NCBI GenBank assembly: GCA_947498775.1
Contig: CANMLL010000005.1
Coordinates: 186,001 to 250,000 of the forward strand
Reading direction: 5' to 3'
Source: an uncultured Aquimarina sp.
GTDB taxonomy: Bacteria; Bacteroidota; Bacteroidia; Flavobacteriales; Flavobacteriaceae
Length of the DNA: 64,000 nt
This document shows positions 54,036-62,463 of the stretch, piece after piece (within the stretch, counting starts at the first letter, position 1; the number at the start of each line of letters is the position of its first letter). Both the position numbers and the translations under genes were made by a program. The notes under the pieces are model-generated. The model saw nothing but the letters and a program-made list of their open reading frames with translations, searched no databases and was not told the origin of the DNA.

Positions 54036-54089
54036 CTATACACATGCTATCTGTAGAACACAGATTAAACATTCTTAGGGTTTGCATAT

Positions 54090-54111
54090 CTTTTTGTCTT
54101 GATACAAAAAG
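54090..54111. other. Structured hairpin 2 of copy A
   Basis: CTTTTTGT-cttgat-ACAAAAAG is a perfect 8-bp stem. Copy B has a T-A pair where this copy has G-C, with the same loop. Confidence 0.7.
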
Positions 54112-54564
54112 AAATCGACTTTAGGAGATTCACGAACTCCTCTAAAAAAATATTAACCTTGTGAGCTAAACAAAAAAATCAAGGCTGCACAAAACTTTGG
54201 AATGCCAGCCGCATCATCTCGCCGCCAAAAGCAATCATCCACTGGATAATTTCTTTTGTCACGTGGCGCAGTCACTATATTTTAGACGGCATAAAATTGA
54301 AAGTCTAGTAGACTTTTGATTTTGTGAGCGAGCTGGCGTGTTGGCGATTTATAACGTTTTGTTTGATCTAAGTAACTACCATTATCCAGCCGCATCATCT
54401 CGCAGCTTTATAAAATTGATTCTGTTAATCAATTTTATAAACTCGTCTAAAATATTGACGCTCCTTTGCCTATTGTTTTTACCAAAGTTTTCTGAGGCCG
54501 GGTTTAAACTTTTAGGTTCTATTTTACATAATGTTGTGAAACTTATGGAATAATACTCCTATTT

Positions 54565-55344
54565 TTAAAATGTTTTATCAAAGATTGTTTCTAAGTGATA
54601 TTCTAAAAAATCTTTTCGAGGTAAATATTTTATAGGATTTGAAATTTTTATATTCTCAATATGTAAAAAGTGCTTTTGGTAAAAAGAAGTATTCTTTTTC
54701 TTCTTCAAATTACTTGATAATAACACTCTATAGTTTTGATTGATACCAATAATACCTTTATCAAATGCTTTGTCGTAAAGTGGCGAAAAACAAATACCAT
54801 TCTCAGGATTTAATCTTTCTGTTTCGTTTTCTGACCAAGGAATTATATGACTAGCGACAAGTAATTCTGGAATATCAATTCCAGAAATAGCACATTTAGT
54901 TTCATAGTTTGCTAAAACCATTTGCCTAAAAACTGATTGATTTACTCTTGTTTTTACTTCACGAGTAATTGTATCTCCTTTTAAATATTTAAAATCAAAA
55001 AGTAATTTTTGGTATTTGTTTTCTATTGAAGTGTTTTCTTTTTTAGCAAGGATTTGTTCACTAAGAAAAACTAATTCTTCTTTGTTATTGAAAAATTCAC
55101 CCCAAATAGGTTGAACTATTTTAGTACCACCGCTCATCCCTTTAATACCTCTTGCTTTTAAAACTGGGTCGACGCTTGCAAAGTTTACTAAACGCAATGC
55201 AACTGAACTTGGTGTTCTACCAATTAAATTTGCTAAATGGATAACATCTTTATTGGTACTATGCATTTTCCCAAATGGGATTTTTAAATACAAATTAAAT
55301 GCTAGGATTAATTCTTCTTTTGTCCAGAGTTTACGAGTTCCCAT
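54565..55344 (-). CDS. HNH endonuclease (HNH_2 type), restriction-like
   Basis: A 259-residue protein. The first 70 residues form a helical DNA-binding-like region (LWTKEELILAFNLYLKIPFG, then IGRTPSSVALRLVNFASVDP) that commonly precedes this nuclease class. The nuclease motif is CAISGIDIPELLVASHIIPW with His166, then LNPENGICFSPLYDKAFDKG with Asn182. The third position is Tyr190 where many relatives have His. It is the last gene of the island operon, 2 bp after the receiver gene. Together with the methyltransferase it makes a restriction-modification-like pair, in which the GHKL and receiver proteins would regulate or power cutting. Confidence 0.88.
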   Translation of the reverse strand: MGTRKLWTKEELILAFNLYLKIPFGKMHSTNKDVIHLANLIGRTPSSVALRLVNFASVDPVLKARGIKGMSGGTKIVQPIWGEFFNNKEELVFLSEQILAKKENTSIENKYQKLLFDFKYLKGDTITREVKTRVNQSVFRQMVLANYETKCAISGIDIPELLVASHIIPWSENETERLNPENGICFSPLYDKAFDKGIIGINQNYRVLLSSNLKKKKNTSFYQKHFLHIENIKISNPIKYLPRKDFLEYHLETIFDKTF

Positions 55345-55346
55345 TG

Positions 55347-56894
55347 TTATATTTTAACAAAATCAACACCTACCCTAATAGGGTGATTGAAACTATGATT
55401 AGTTATTCTCTGAGCATAATTTTGCTTTAGAGTAAACACATAATCTATATCTTTTTTAACTAATATTTTTCGCTTATTTCTATACTCTATACTTATTCTA
55501 TTATTCACCATAGCAGGGTTCTCAACAAAATATTGTTTTGGTTTGACATATTCCTTTCCCCACAAAATGCAGGTTTTTGAATTTATATAAGAAATAAACC
55601 CTCCATCCCCCTTTTTTATGCCTTCTTTCAAAGGGATTTGCTGTCCTTTTACAAAATAATAGTTAAAATCAATATTACTTTCTCCATTATGTAAAATACA
55701 ATCACAAAGAGCCGTTATACACAAATAATATGTGTCATTTTCACCTTTAAATATATCTCCAAAATTCAATAATTTTTTACCTCTTAAAACAGTACCATTA
55801 TAAAAAGCATTTAAAACCGCAATTTCGGCATCATCAATTTTATAATTCTGTTTTGAAATTCTATTTAAAAACTCTTCTTCAAGTATCTTTAATTCTGAAT
55901 CTTCTAATTTTAGTTTTGAATGCTCTAACAAGATGGACTTGATGAAATTATTAAATTCTAAATCCAAATTATGAGCTTTTAACTGCTTCCGGTGATACAT
56001 CAATGTATCAATACTTGTATTTAATAAATTTTCATCAATAAACGATGCATTATTAGTAAAACTATTTTGCATATCTAAACCTAATAATTGAGAAAGATTA
56101 TTTTCAGATTTCCATACTTGGTGAACTAGTCTATTTAAAATCTTAATAGCACTATTTTCAGATTTCGGAATAATAGTTATAATTGTGTTATTAATATTCA
56201 AGCTGAAGTTTGTTCTATTTATATGAGATAACTTAGGGTTAGAGATTGTTGATTTATGTAAATTAGAAAACGCATAATTAACTTGAATGAGAGCTTCTCC
56301 AAACGATGTGATATCTGTACAATCTCTTATTAATTGAGGTAATTCATTGTCTATTTCTCTAAAAGTATTAAAAAGAGCAGCATTAAACCGTTCATCATTA
56401 AATGATATTTGGTTAAAGACAGCGATATTATCATCTCTATAAATATCTAATTCATCAACTATATTTTGATAATACAGAGCGTTATATCCTGAAAAATAAG
56501 TTGATACATTATCAATAATTTCATTCATATTTTGCTCAGAAGTAAAAATTGAACAAAAATGAATATGTTTTTCTTTAACTATTTTTGATAATAAATTTAA
56601 AGAATGTTCTTCTCCATCATTCCCATCAAGTCGCCAGTCTAGAAGAACTAAATCTCTTCTTTTGAAAAAATACTTTAATCGTTCTTCGTTTTGAAGATCA
56701 TTAGGGGAAAATTTATGGATAGCTAAAGAAATACCTTTTTCTTTAAATTTTTTAAGAAGATTAATAGATAAATCAATTTCTGGATAACGATTTCTGGGTA
56801 TAAATTTATATGGTTCTAAAGCCTTTTCATCTATAAAAATTGCAGATTTGATTGAATCCAATATTATTTCTTTTGTTTTGTTTTTTAAAGTCAT
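55347..56894 (-). CDS. Receiver-domain protein of defence-type operon
   Basis: A 515-residue protein with a receiver-like N-terminus. Acidic residues in AIFIDEKAL (Asp22, Glu23) and a phospho-acceptor candidate Asp86 in RDLVLLDWRLDGNDGE are in the order of response regulators. The remaining 370 residues are unfamiliar, with helices from 170 to 390 and a beta-rich end; no DNA-binding motif is seen, so this is not an ordinary transcription factor. It lies 1 bp from the GHKL gene upstream and 2 bp from HNH downstream. From memory it resembles the atypical receiver proteins encoded next to MORC/MutL-like ATPases in restriction-like operons. Confidence 0.75.
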   Translation of the reverse strand: MTLKNKTKEIILDSIKSAIFIDEKALEPYKFIPRNRYPEIDLSINLLKKFKEKGISLAIHKFSPNDLQNEERLKYFFKRRDLVLLDWRLDGNDGEEHSLNLLSKIVKEKHIHFCSIFTSEQNMNEIIDNVSTYFSGYNALYYQNIVDELDIYRDDNIAVFNQISFNDERFNAALFNTFREIDNELPQLIRDCTDITSFGEALIQVNYAFSNLHKSTISNPKLSHINRTNFSLNINNTIITIIPKSENSAIKILNRLVHQVWKSENNLSQLLGLDMQNSFTNNASFIDENLLNTSIDTLMYHRKQLKAHNLDLEFNNFIKSILLEHSKLKLEDSELKILEEEFLNRISKQNYKIDDAEIAVLNAFYNGTVLRGKKLLNFGDIFKGENDTYYLCITALCDCILHNGESNIDFNYYFVKGQQIPLKEGIKKGDGGFISYINSKTCILWGKEYVKPKQYFVENPAMVNNRISIEYRNKRKILVKKDIDYVFTLKQNYAQRITNHSFNHPIRVGVDFVKI

Positions 56895-56895
56895 A

Positions 56896-59796
56896 CTATA
56901 ACATTGGTTTTATAACAAAACAAGCTCCACCTAACAGATTATATGACTTATCATTTGTAGCATAAATATCTAACCTATTCTCATTTAAACTCTGCTTAGA
57001 AAGATAAAGTCCAATACCTCTTCCATTTGGTCTATTAGAGTAAAACATATCAAATATTTTTTCTAAACGATGCTCTTCAATTTTTAGTCCTGAATTACAT
57101 ATAACTATCTCATTTGTTTCTTTTTTGTAATCTAATTTGATTTTACGGTTTTCTTTATTACGCATCCAGTAGATTGCATTATTTATTATATTTATGTAAA
57201 CAGTATGAATAACTGGTTCTTTAATAACTAAAACATGTTTATTGAATTTAGAAGTTGCTTCAAAATCAATACTATAATCTTTTATTCTTCTATCGAAGAA
57301 TTTTAATAGATAATTATATACACTTTTACCACTAATTTCTTTAGGTACTACTCCTGCAATTCTATATAAAGGAGAGAGAAGTTCATATTTATCTTCTAAT
57401 TGCTTAAAATTTTGAGTTAAAAACTGAAATTGTTCAACATCTACAAATAAGTTTTCAGAACTTAATTTAGCTATAGAATTGTTTATTTTGGCATATAATT
57501 GGTTAAACTCATGATCAATTATTTCAACAGCAACACCTAATTGCGCAGTTTCCCTGGTTTGCTCCCACTTATATTTTATTGTTTCATATTCTGCCTTATA
57601 CGCACCCTGAACTAACTCTTCATCAATATCAAAACTTAACTTACTTAAATGTTCAACCAAAGGTGTAAGTTCTTTATTGATCTGTTCTCTAAGGAATTCA
57701 AATTTGGAACCTAATTTTTCTGATTCTATTAAAACACTTTCCTTGGAATTTATGGAATTAACAATTTTATCTTTCTCGAAATTCAATTCATCGATAATTC
57801 TTCTTGAACGAAAAGAAAAATCTTTAATTAAATTATCATATTGAGTTTTTAATTGTGTTCTATTTTCTGTTACTATTTTTTCAAGTGTGCCATTATATTT
57901 TTGATAGTTTTTCGTAAACTCCATTTTCAATTCTTTGACTTCAAGTTTTTCTTTAACTCTGGTCATTAATTGAGAACTATCCTTTTTTATAGTATCATTA
58001 AATTTTAGTAATCTATTTTCATATTTATCCAAACGGTCTAATTGAGTATCTGTTGGTTTATAACGTTTTGGTACTTTAGGGATTAGATTTTTGAATTCAA
58101 TATCAAGAGTATGAAGTCTATCAAGTAAATTTTCTATATCAGAATATAATACATTGGTAGCATGGGTCTTCTCTTCTAATTGCTCTAATAGTTTTAAGTA
58201 TTCTTTTTGATAATTATCGAATTTATCAGGATAACTTTTTAAAGAACGTGTGAAGGCTTTTTTTTCTTCAATTGCACGTTTATTATCTTCTTTAATTGCT
58301 TCGTTCTGTTCTTTTAACAAAGCCATTTTATCTCTAAATAAACTTTTCTGAGGAGTATCAGAGAAATACTCGTTGGCTAAATCTATAAAAAAGTTAATTA
58401 AATCACTTTCAAAAGCTCTATATGCACCATTATTAATTAAACCTTCTCTACTAGATTTATCTTTAAGCTTAAAGTTTACATCTCTTGTTAAACCCAAATA
58501 ACCAAACATTCTTCGATACGAAAAGTAAAATGTACCTGCTCTTTTTGAACGTCTTTCTTCAAATCTCAAAAAGTCAGCATTAGGTCTTCCATAAGGTAAA
58601 ACTCTAAAATCATCTCTGTATATATACAATCCACCATAATTACTAACCTTCTTCTTTATTTTTTCATAAGAAACTTCATTTTGAATTGATTCCTTTTCGA
58701 AACCTTGATTGTAACCCAATTTTATTGAAACTTTACCGTAATTATTTCTAGAATTACTACGTCGTGGATTAATATAATTGTGCTCAATAGTTTCATCATA
58801 TATTTTAATTTTCCCATTAAAAGAACCAGAGCCGTCAAATTCTCCTTGAATTATTATATCAGCCAAATCATAATCTTGTGAGGTAAAAAACTTACCTTCA
58901 GATGTTAAAAAATTATATTCTTGATTAACGTCCTTATATATTGGAATTGATGTTTTTACAACGTAATTATCTTTCTTAAAATCATTAGTGAATCCAGATA
59001 AACTTGAAATAACAAATTGTCTATCTTCTAATTCATCTTCGTCATTTTTTGTTAAATCCACTATTTGATCGATTGGCTCAAAAACAATAAACTTTGTTCC
59101 ATGATCATTTTCAATATTTATTAAATCACTAAGTAATTTCTCAATTAAAAATTCTGGAAGCTCTACATTAGTTATCGAATTTTCTATTTCATTTTTTAAT
59201 TTAGACTGTTTATCTTCCCAAATTGGATTTCCTTCTAAATCTTCTTCTTTTGAAAAATTATTAAGAAAAGACTTTTTTAATTTTTCAAATTTTAATGAAA
59301 AATCAGTAATATTTTCAATATTTTCAACTGGTATATCTACATCATCTAAGAATAGATTGTAATTTTCTAATAGTCTCCAATCAAAAAATAAGGCTTGTAA
59401 TGGATATCCTTGTTTTTTAGTAAGCATTAACATTGGGTTTCCAAGAAACGCCACGGATAATCTTCCAATTCCTTTTTCCCCAGCTTTTATTCTAGGTTTT
59501 TTCCAAAGTGTTTCTTCACTTTCTTTGTCTTCTAAAGTTGCTCTACTTTTAGAGTCAGTTCCAAGTACCAACCATTTTTCAAAAATATCGTTTTTAGACA
59601 TTCCTTTCCCGTCATCTGTCATTACAAATAGCGGAGAATTAATATCTTTATATGTTTCTAAATATATTTCGGCAGTTAGGTCATCGGCATAAGCATCATA
59701 TCCATTTTTCCATAACTCCGTTATAGCCGTTGGTAAATCTGCAATCTGACCTTTTCCGAGCAGATCCACTGCTCTTGCTTTAGTTCTAAATTGCAT
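56896..59796 (-). CDS. Large protein with GHKL ATPase modules at both ends
   Basis: The N-terminal GHKL ATPase (MORC/MutL/Hsp90 style) has the N-box TAITELWKNGYDAYADD (24-39), FVMTDDGKGMSKND (57-70) and a lid loop GEKGIGRLSVAFLG (106-119). The C-terminal one is a histidine-kinase-like HATPase: IIDHEFNQL with His762 resembling an H-box, then YINIINNAIYWM, EIVICNSGLKI, IFDMFYSN and GRGIGLYLS (about 924-932). Between them lie about 300 residues of coiled coil (480-760). The 11-bp overlap with the methyltransferase and 1-bp gap to the receiver gene imply one functional complex. Having two ATPase modules in one chain next to a receiver protein suggests signalling by phosphotransfer or ATP-driven clamp closure. 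Confidence 0.88.
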   Translation of the reverse strand: MQFRTKARAVDLLGKGQIADLPTAITELWKNGYDAYADDLTAEIYLETYKDINSPLFVMTDDGKGMSKNDIFEKWLVLGTDSKSRATLEDKESEETLWKKPRIKAGEKGIGRLSVAFLGNPMLMLTKKQGYPLQALFFDWRLLENYNLFLDDVDIPVENIENITDFSLKFEKLKKSFLNNFSKEEDLEGNPIWEDKQSKLKNEIENSITNVELPEFLIEKLLSDLINIENDHGTKFIVFEPIDQIVDLTKNDEDELEDRQFVISSLSGFTNDFKKDNYVVKTSIPIYKDVNQEYNFLTSEGKFFTSQDYDLADIIIQGEFDGSGSFNGKIKIYDETIEHNYINPRRSNSRNNYGKVSIKLGYNQGFEKESIQNEVSYEKIKKKVSNYGGLYIYRDDFRVLPYGRPNADFLRFEERRSKRAGTFYFSYRRMFGYLGLTRDVNFKLKDKSSREGLINNGAYRAFESDLINFFIDLANEYFSDTPQKSLFRDKMALLKEQNEAIKEDNKRAIEEKKAFTRSLKSYPDKFDNYQKEYLKLLEQLEEKTHATNVLYSDIENLLDRLHTLDIEFKNLIPKVPKRYKPTDTQLDRLDKYENRLLKFNDTIKKDSSQLMTRVKEKLEVKELKMEFTKNYQKYNGTLEKIVTENRTQLKTQYDNLIKDFSFRSRRIIDELNFEKDKIVNSINSKESVLIESEKLGSKFEFLREQINKELTPLVEHLSKLSFDIDEELVQGAYKAEYETIKYKWEQTRETAQLGVAVEIIDHEFNQLYAKINNSIAKLSSENLFVDVEQFQFLTQNFKQLEDKYELLSPLYRIAGVVPKEISGKSVYNYLLKFFDRRIKDYSIDFEATSKFNKHVLVIKEPVIHTVYINIINNAIYWMRNKENRKIKLDYKKETNEIVICNSGLKIEEHRLEKIFDMFYSNRPNGRGIGLYLSKQSLNENRLDIYATNDKSYNLLGGACFVIKPML

Positions 59797-60859
59797 TCTT
59801 ATGATTATTAATAATTGCTTTCCCTATTCTTTTTGCATATTCAGGAGGAACTGCATTTCCAATTAATCTTGCAATACTTCCCATACTCGTTCCTATAAAT
59901 TTATAATTTTTCGGAAATGATTGCAAAGAAGCTCCTTCTCTAAGTGACAACGCTCTATTTTCATCTGGATGTACAAAACGTCCATTAGAGACGCTGAGAA
60001 ATTTTGTTGTTATTGTTGGAGAAGGTTTATCCCACCATAATCTACCAAAAGTATCTTTAAAAGATGTATCCCTACCAACAAAACATTTTAATTGTAATTC
60101 TGGATCATCAGCAAAACTTAATCGATTACCACCATCCTTTTCTACTTTCTCTAATCTTCTTAATGTAATATCACTAATATCTGGAACCGTATGATTGAAA
60201 TCGGAACTATCAGTATGCCCAGCTTTTATCTTAGGAAAACCATTAGCTTGACCAATAACATCCCTAACAGTAAGCATTTTTCTTGCTGTAATTGGTGTTA
60301 ATTCCTTATCTGAAATCCTATTTGCAATTAAAGTAAATCTCTTTCGATTCTGAGGAACTCCATATTCAGAAGTATTATGAATATCAAAGTGTACTTTATA
60401 ATTATTTTTCTTTAACCATTCAATAAATGCTTCTAATCCGCTTTCCCCCTGCTTTCTAAGTACTCCTGGAACATTCTCAACAACAACATAACCAGGGTTA
60501 AAATATTTCACAAACTTTTCAAACTCAACTAATAAGTTCTTGGATTTTTTCGATTTCTTTTTATCAGTATTTATAATACTCCAAAATTGACAAGGACTAC
60601 AGCCAATTAATAATAATTCATCATCATCACGCTTTAGGTTAAGTTCTGTTTCTAAATCTTCCACGGTAAGCTCAAAAACATCAGCTTTTATGAATTTAGC
60701 ATTTTTAATATTCGCTTCATATGTTTCTTTGCATTTTTCTTCATAATCTATGCCTGCCAATACCTGAATACCAGATTTTTGCATACCATAACTCATCCCT
60801 CCACCTCCACAAAAGAAATCAACAGCCTTTATTTTTTTAGTTTTATTAATTGTTGACAC
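59786..60859 (-). CDS. DNA (cytosine-5-)-methyltransferase
   Basis: All motifs of a C5 enzyme are visible: motif I DFFCGGGGMSYGM (14-26), motif IV LIGCSPCQFWS with catalytic Cys90, motif VI VVVENVPGV (126-133), motif VIII QNRKRFTLIA, and motifs IX-X near FPKNYKFIGTSMGSIARLIG and NAVPPEYAKRIG. It methylates cytosine in a target that cannot be read from sequence. The start is GTG at 60859, overlapping the XRE stop by one base. The full set of motifs implies an active enzyme that would protect host DNA from the HNH nuclease of the operon. Confidence 0.95.
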   Translation of the reverse strand: MSTINKTKKIKAVDFFCGGGGMSYGMQKSGIQVLAGIDYEEKCKETYEANIKNAKFIKADVFELTVEDLETELNLKRDDDELLLIGCSPCQFWSIINTDKKKSKKSKNLLVEFEKFVKYFNPGYVVVENVPGVLRKQGESGLEAFIEWLKKNNYKVHFDIHNTSEYGVPQNRKRFTLIANRISDKELTPITARKMLTVRDVIGQANGFPKIKAGHTDSSDFNHTVPDISDITLRRLEKVEKDGGNRLSFADDPELQLKCFVGRDTSFKDTFGRLWWDKPSPTITTKFLSVSNGRFVHPDENRALSLREGASLQSFPKNYKFIGTSMGSIARLIGNAVPPEYAKRIGKAIINNHKNAI

Positions 60860-61083
60860 TAACTATTATTTTTTTTGATTTCTAAATCTTTACAAACTTC
60901 ATTTAATACTTCACAAGGATTAGCTTCTATGGCTAGTGCAATAAGATACAACTCGCTGACGCGTAATTTTGTTCTTCTATTATTTGACAGTTCACTAAGA
61001 CGTGTTTTACTTATTCCTGTCTTTCTAGAAACATCTGATCTATTTATAGACTTCCTTGATAAGTAGAGACCTAAATCTGTCAT
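60859..61083 (-). CDS. XRE-family regulator (controller-like)
   Basis: A 74-residue helix-turn-helix protein: GLYLSRKSINRSDVSRKTGI, then SKTRLSELSNNRRTKLRVSE, with a Cro/CI fold in minimal length. It is the first gene of the operon and probably the C-protein-like regulator that times methyltransferase and nuclease expression. TCCGATTTT-like half-sites lie in the adjacent promoter region (61130-61197) and are likely targets. Confidence 0.88.
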   Translation of the reverse strand: MTDLGLYLSRKSINRSDVSRKTGISKTRLSELSNNRRTKLRVSELYLIALAIEANPCEVLNEVCKDLEIKKNNS

Positions 61084-61129
61084 TATTATCTGATTTTATG
61101 AACATAAAATTAGTTATTCAGTTATTATT

Positions 61130-61197
61130 TTCCGATTTTCTAAATGATTACAATTTTTTTTATCCGTTTTTATTTATATTTGTTCTGATAATCGGAA
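61130..61197. promoter_or_regulatory. Candidate operator pair for the XRE regulator
   Basis: TTCCGATT at 61130-61137 and AATCGGAA at 61190-61197 are exact inverted half-sites 52 bp apart in the divergent promoter region. TCTGATTTT at 61089 is a weaker relative next to the XRE start. Confidence 0.5.
61175..61182 (+). promoter_or_regulatory. Candidate -7 box for the 98-aa gene (TATATTTG)
   Basis: An exact TAnnTTTG match whose predicted start point falls at the AATCGGAA half-site, a position expected for repression. Confidence 0.45.
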
Positions 61198-61269
61198 TCT
61201 TTTATCTTAAAAAGTGAATTTTATTTCCAAAAAATGATAACTAAAGTGTTATAAAAGCCCAATAATTCT

Positions 61270-61566
61270 ATGAAAAATGAACAATTAATCATTGATTTAA
61301 TACAGCAAGACCTTAAACATAGTCAATTATTGTACGGTTTGGAAAGTATTGGTTTAGATGGATTGAGTATATATCATCTTGCTATTTTGGAGGTAATCTA
61401 TCAACTAATGAATGTACCAAAAGAGAAGATAAATGATTATTTGGCAGAAACATATGCTTCTTTTATGAATAGATCTATTGATTATGATATTACATCAGAT
61501 GGACAATCTTTACAACCTTTAGCAAAAGAATGTTATAGTAGATTAAAATATCTTATTGATTTGTAG
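61270..61566 (+). CDS. Hypothetical protein, divergent from XRE (98 aa)
   Basis: A helical, acidic, soluble protein (QLIIDLIQQDLKHSQLLYGL, then SIYHLAILEVIYQLMNVPKE) with no recognised domain. It has its own -7 box and lies inside the interval bracketed by the two long repeats, divergent from the operon. Such a small gene could be an anti-restriction or toxin-antitoxin-type partner, or an unrelated cargo. Codon use looks like the rest of the island. Confidence 0.65.
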   Translation: MKNEQLIIDLIQQDLKHSQLLYGLESIGLDGLSIYHLAILEVIYQLMNVPKEKINDYLAETYASFMNRSIDYDITSDGQSLQPLAKECYSRLKYLIDL

Positions 61567-61730
61567 GCATTAGGCTTAGGTGCTTTTGATTTAAACATTT
61601 TAGATAGTTGCCCATTCCACACACATTCCCCTACTCTCCTATCGTCGTTTCGGTAAATAAGTGTTCCATTACCTTTTTAAAAAGGAACTTTTCGTTAGAA
61701 AACTTTTATAATAAACTGTAGAAGTAATTA

Positions 61731-61757
61731 AACTTTGCTTTTGACCAAAGCAAAGTT
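61731..61757. other. Perfect 11-bp hairpin at the edge of copy B
   Basis: AACTTTGCTTT-tgacc-AAAGCAAAGTT, a perfect stem with a 5-nt loop, 15 bp before the start of the long repeat. There is no T run, so it is not a typical terminator. It could mark a junction of the island. Confidence 0.6.
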
Positions 61758-61818
61758 ACATAACGCAGAACATTATAGTACAAATGTATTTATTGAAGCA
61801 AATTGACGGATGCTTGCA

Positions 61819-61880
61819 TTTTACATAATTGCAGATATAACAACACGCCAGTGTTTTATATCGACAGCAATTATGTAAAA
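61819..61880. other. Structured hairpin 1 of copy B
   Basis: TTTTACATAATTGC pairs perfectly with GCAATTATGTAAAA (14 bp), then GATATAA with TTATATC, then AACAC with GTGTT. The internal loop is A opposite GACA, as in copy A. Confidence 0.75.
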
Positions 61881-62248
61881 GCCAATTTGCGAAACGTTAA
61901 GCTCATTAGTAGCTATAATGTAATACTATGTAAAATATCCCAGGATAATTCTATTTCATAGTGATCGTAGCTACTTGGGTCATTAAAATTATTTTGTGGC
62001 GTTTATGATTAAACTTCACGTTTGACATTTGTAGCTATAATTTACTCACGGCGATAATATTTTATTGGAGTTCATGATGTGCTACGCAGTTGCCGTTATG
62101 TAAAATTGCCGCGCCCAACCGCTTTATTGTTTTGTAAATAAAAATGCTTCCAGCCACAACATCTCGCAGTTTCATAAAATTCATCTACTAGATAAATTTT
62201 ATTCTCTCGTCTCTACACACAATTTGCCATCGCTTGGCCACACCAAAA

Positions 62249-62268
62249 CCTGTCTGCCGACAGGCAGG
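62249..62268. repeat. GC-rich palindromic repeat, second copy
   Basis: Exact copy of the 20-mer at 53895-53914, in the equivalent place of copy B. Confidence 0.75.
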
Positions 62269-62361
62269 AAAGCAAAACTTTTAGGTGCATTATAAATCGC
62301 GTATTCGATAAAACATCCGTGATAAAAGTTTTTACGCCATTCTCGTGAAGCTCCTGCAAGA

Positions 62362-62393
62362 GTATAAAATTTAAGAAAAATAAATTTCTATAC
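62362..62393. other. Structured hairpin 3 of copy B
   Basis: GTATA and TATAC close an inner stem AAATTTA/TAAATTT. The equivalent of 54013-54035, with altered but still pairing arms. Confidence 0.6.
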
Positions 62394-62441
62394 ACTTGCT
62401 ACCTGTACAGCTTTGATTTAGCCTTTTTAAATAATGCTTAT

Positions 62442-62463
62442 CTTTTTTTCTTGATAAAAAAAG
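62442..62463. other. Structured hairpin 2 of copy B
   Basis: CTTTTTTT-cttgat-AAAAAAAG, the equivalent of 54090-54111 with one compensated base pair and an identical loop. Confidence 0.7.

Larger units (their letters stand above)
53411..54533. repeat. Long non-coding direct repeat, copy A (about 1.12 kb)
   Basis: Starts at ATTATAGTACAAAT and ends at CTATTTTACATAATG, the same boundaries as copy B at 61772-62745 and in the same orientation. Shared blocks include 53690-53760 and 53860-53940. It contains at least six hairpins and several opposed copies of a TTATGTAAAAT-like motif. Copy A has additional modules around CAGCCGCATCATCTCGC (54207, 54388) which are partly missing from B. No credible gene is present; the ATG frame at 54338 is within the hairpin modules. 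Confidence 0.9.

Noticed and set aside
53411..54533. Array of integron attC sites
   Set aside because: The hairpins with bulges look similar in style, and one RYYYAAC string (GCCCAAC) occurs, but no matching GTTRRRY partner was found at the proper spacing and no integrase is present.
54338..54553. 71-codon frame within copy A
   Set aside because: It runs through the hairpin modules that are missing from copy B, and no homologue is apparent.
54565..61083. BREX, DISARM or Mza-type system
   Set aside because: No PglZ, helicase, Z1 or AIPR-type gene is present; only the MutL-like ATPase idea is shared.
62213..62395. 60-codon frame on the - strand in copy B
   Set aside because: It crosses the palindrome and the hairpin region; the equivalent part of copy A does not conserve it.
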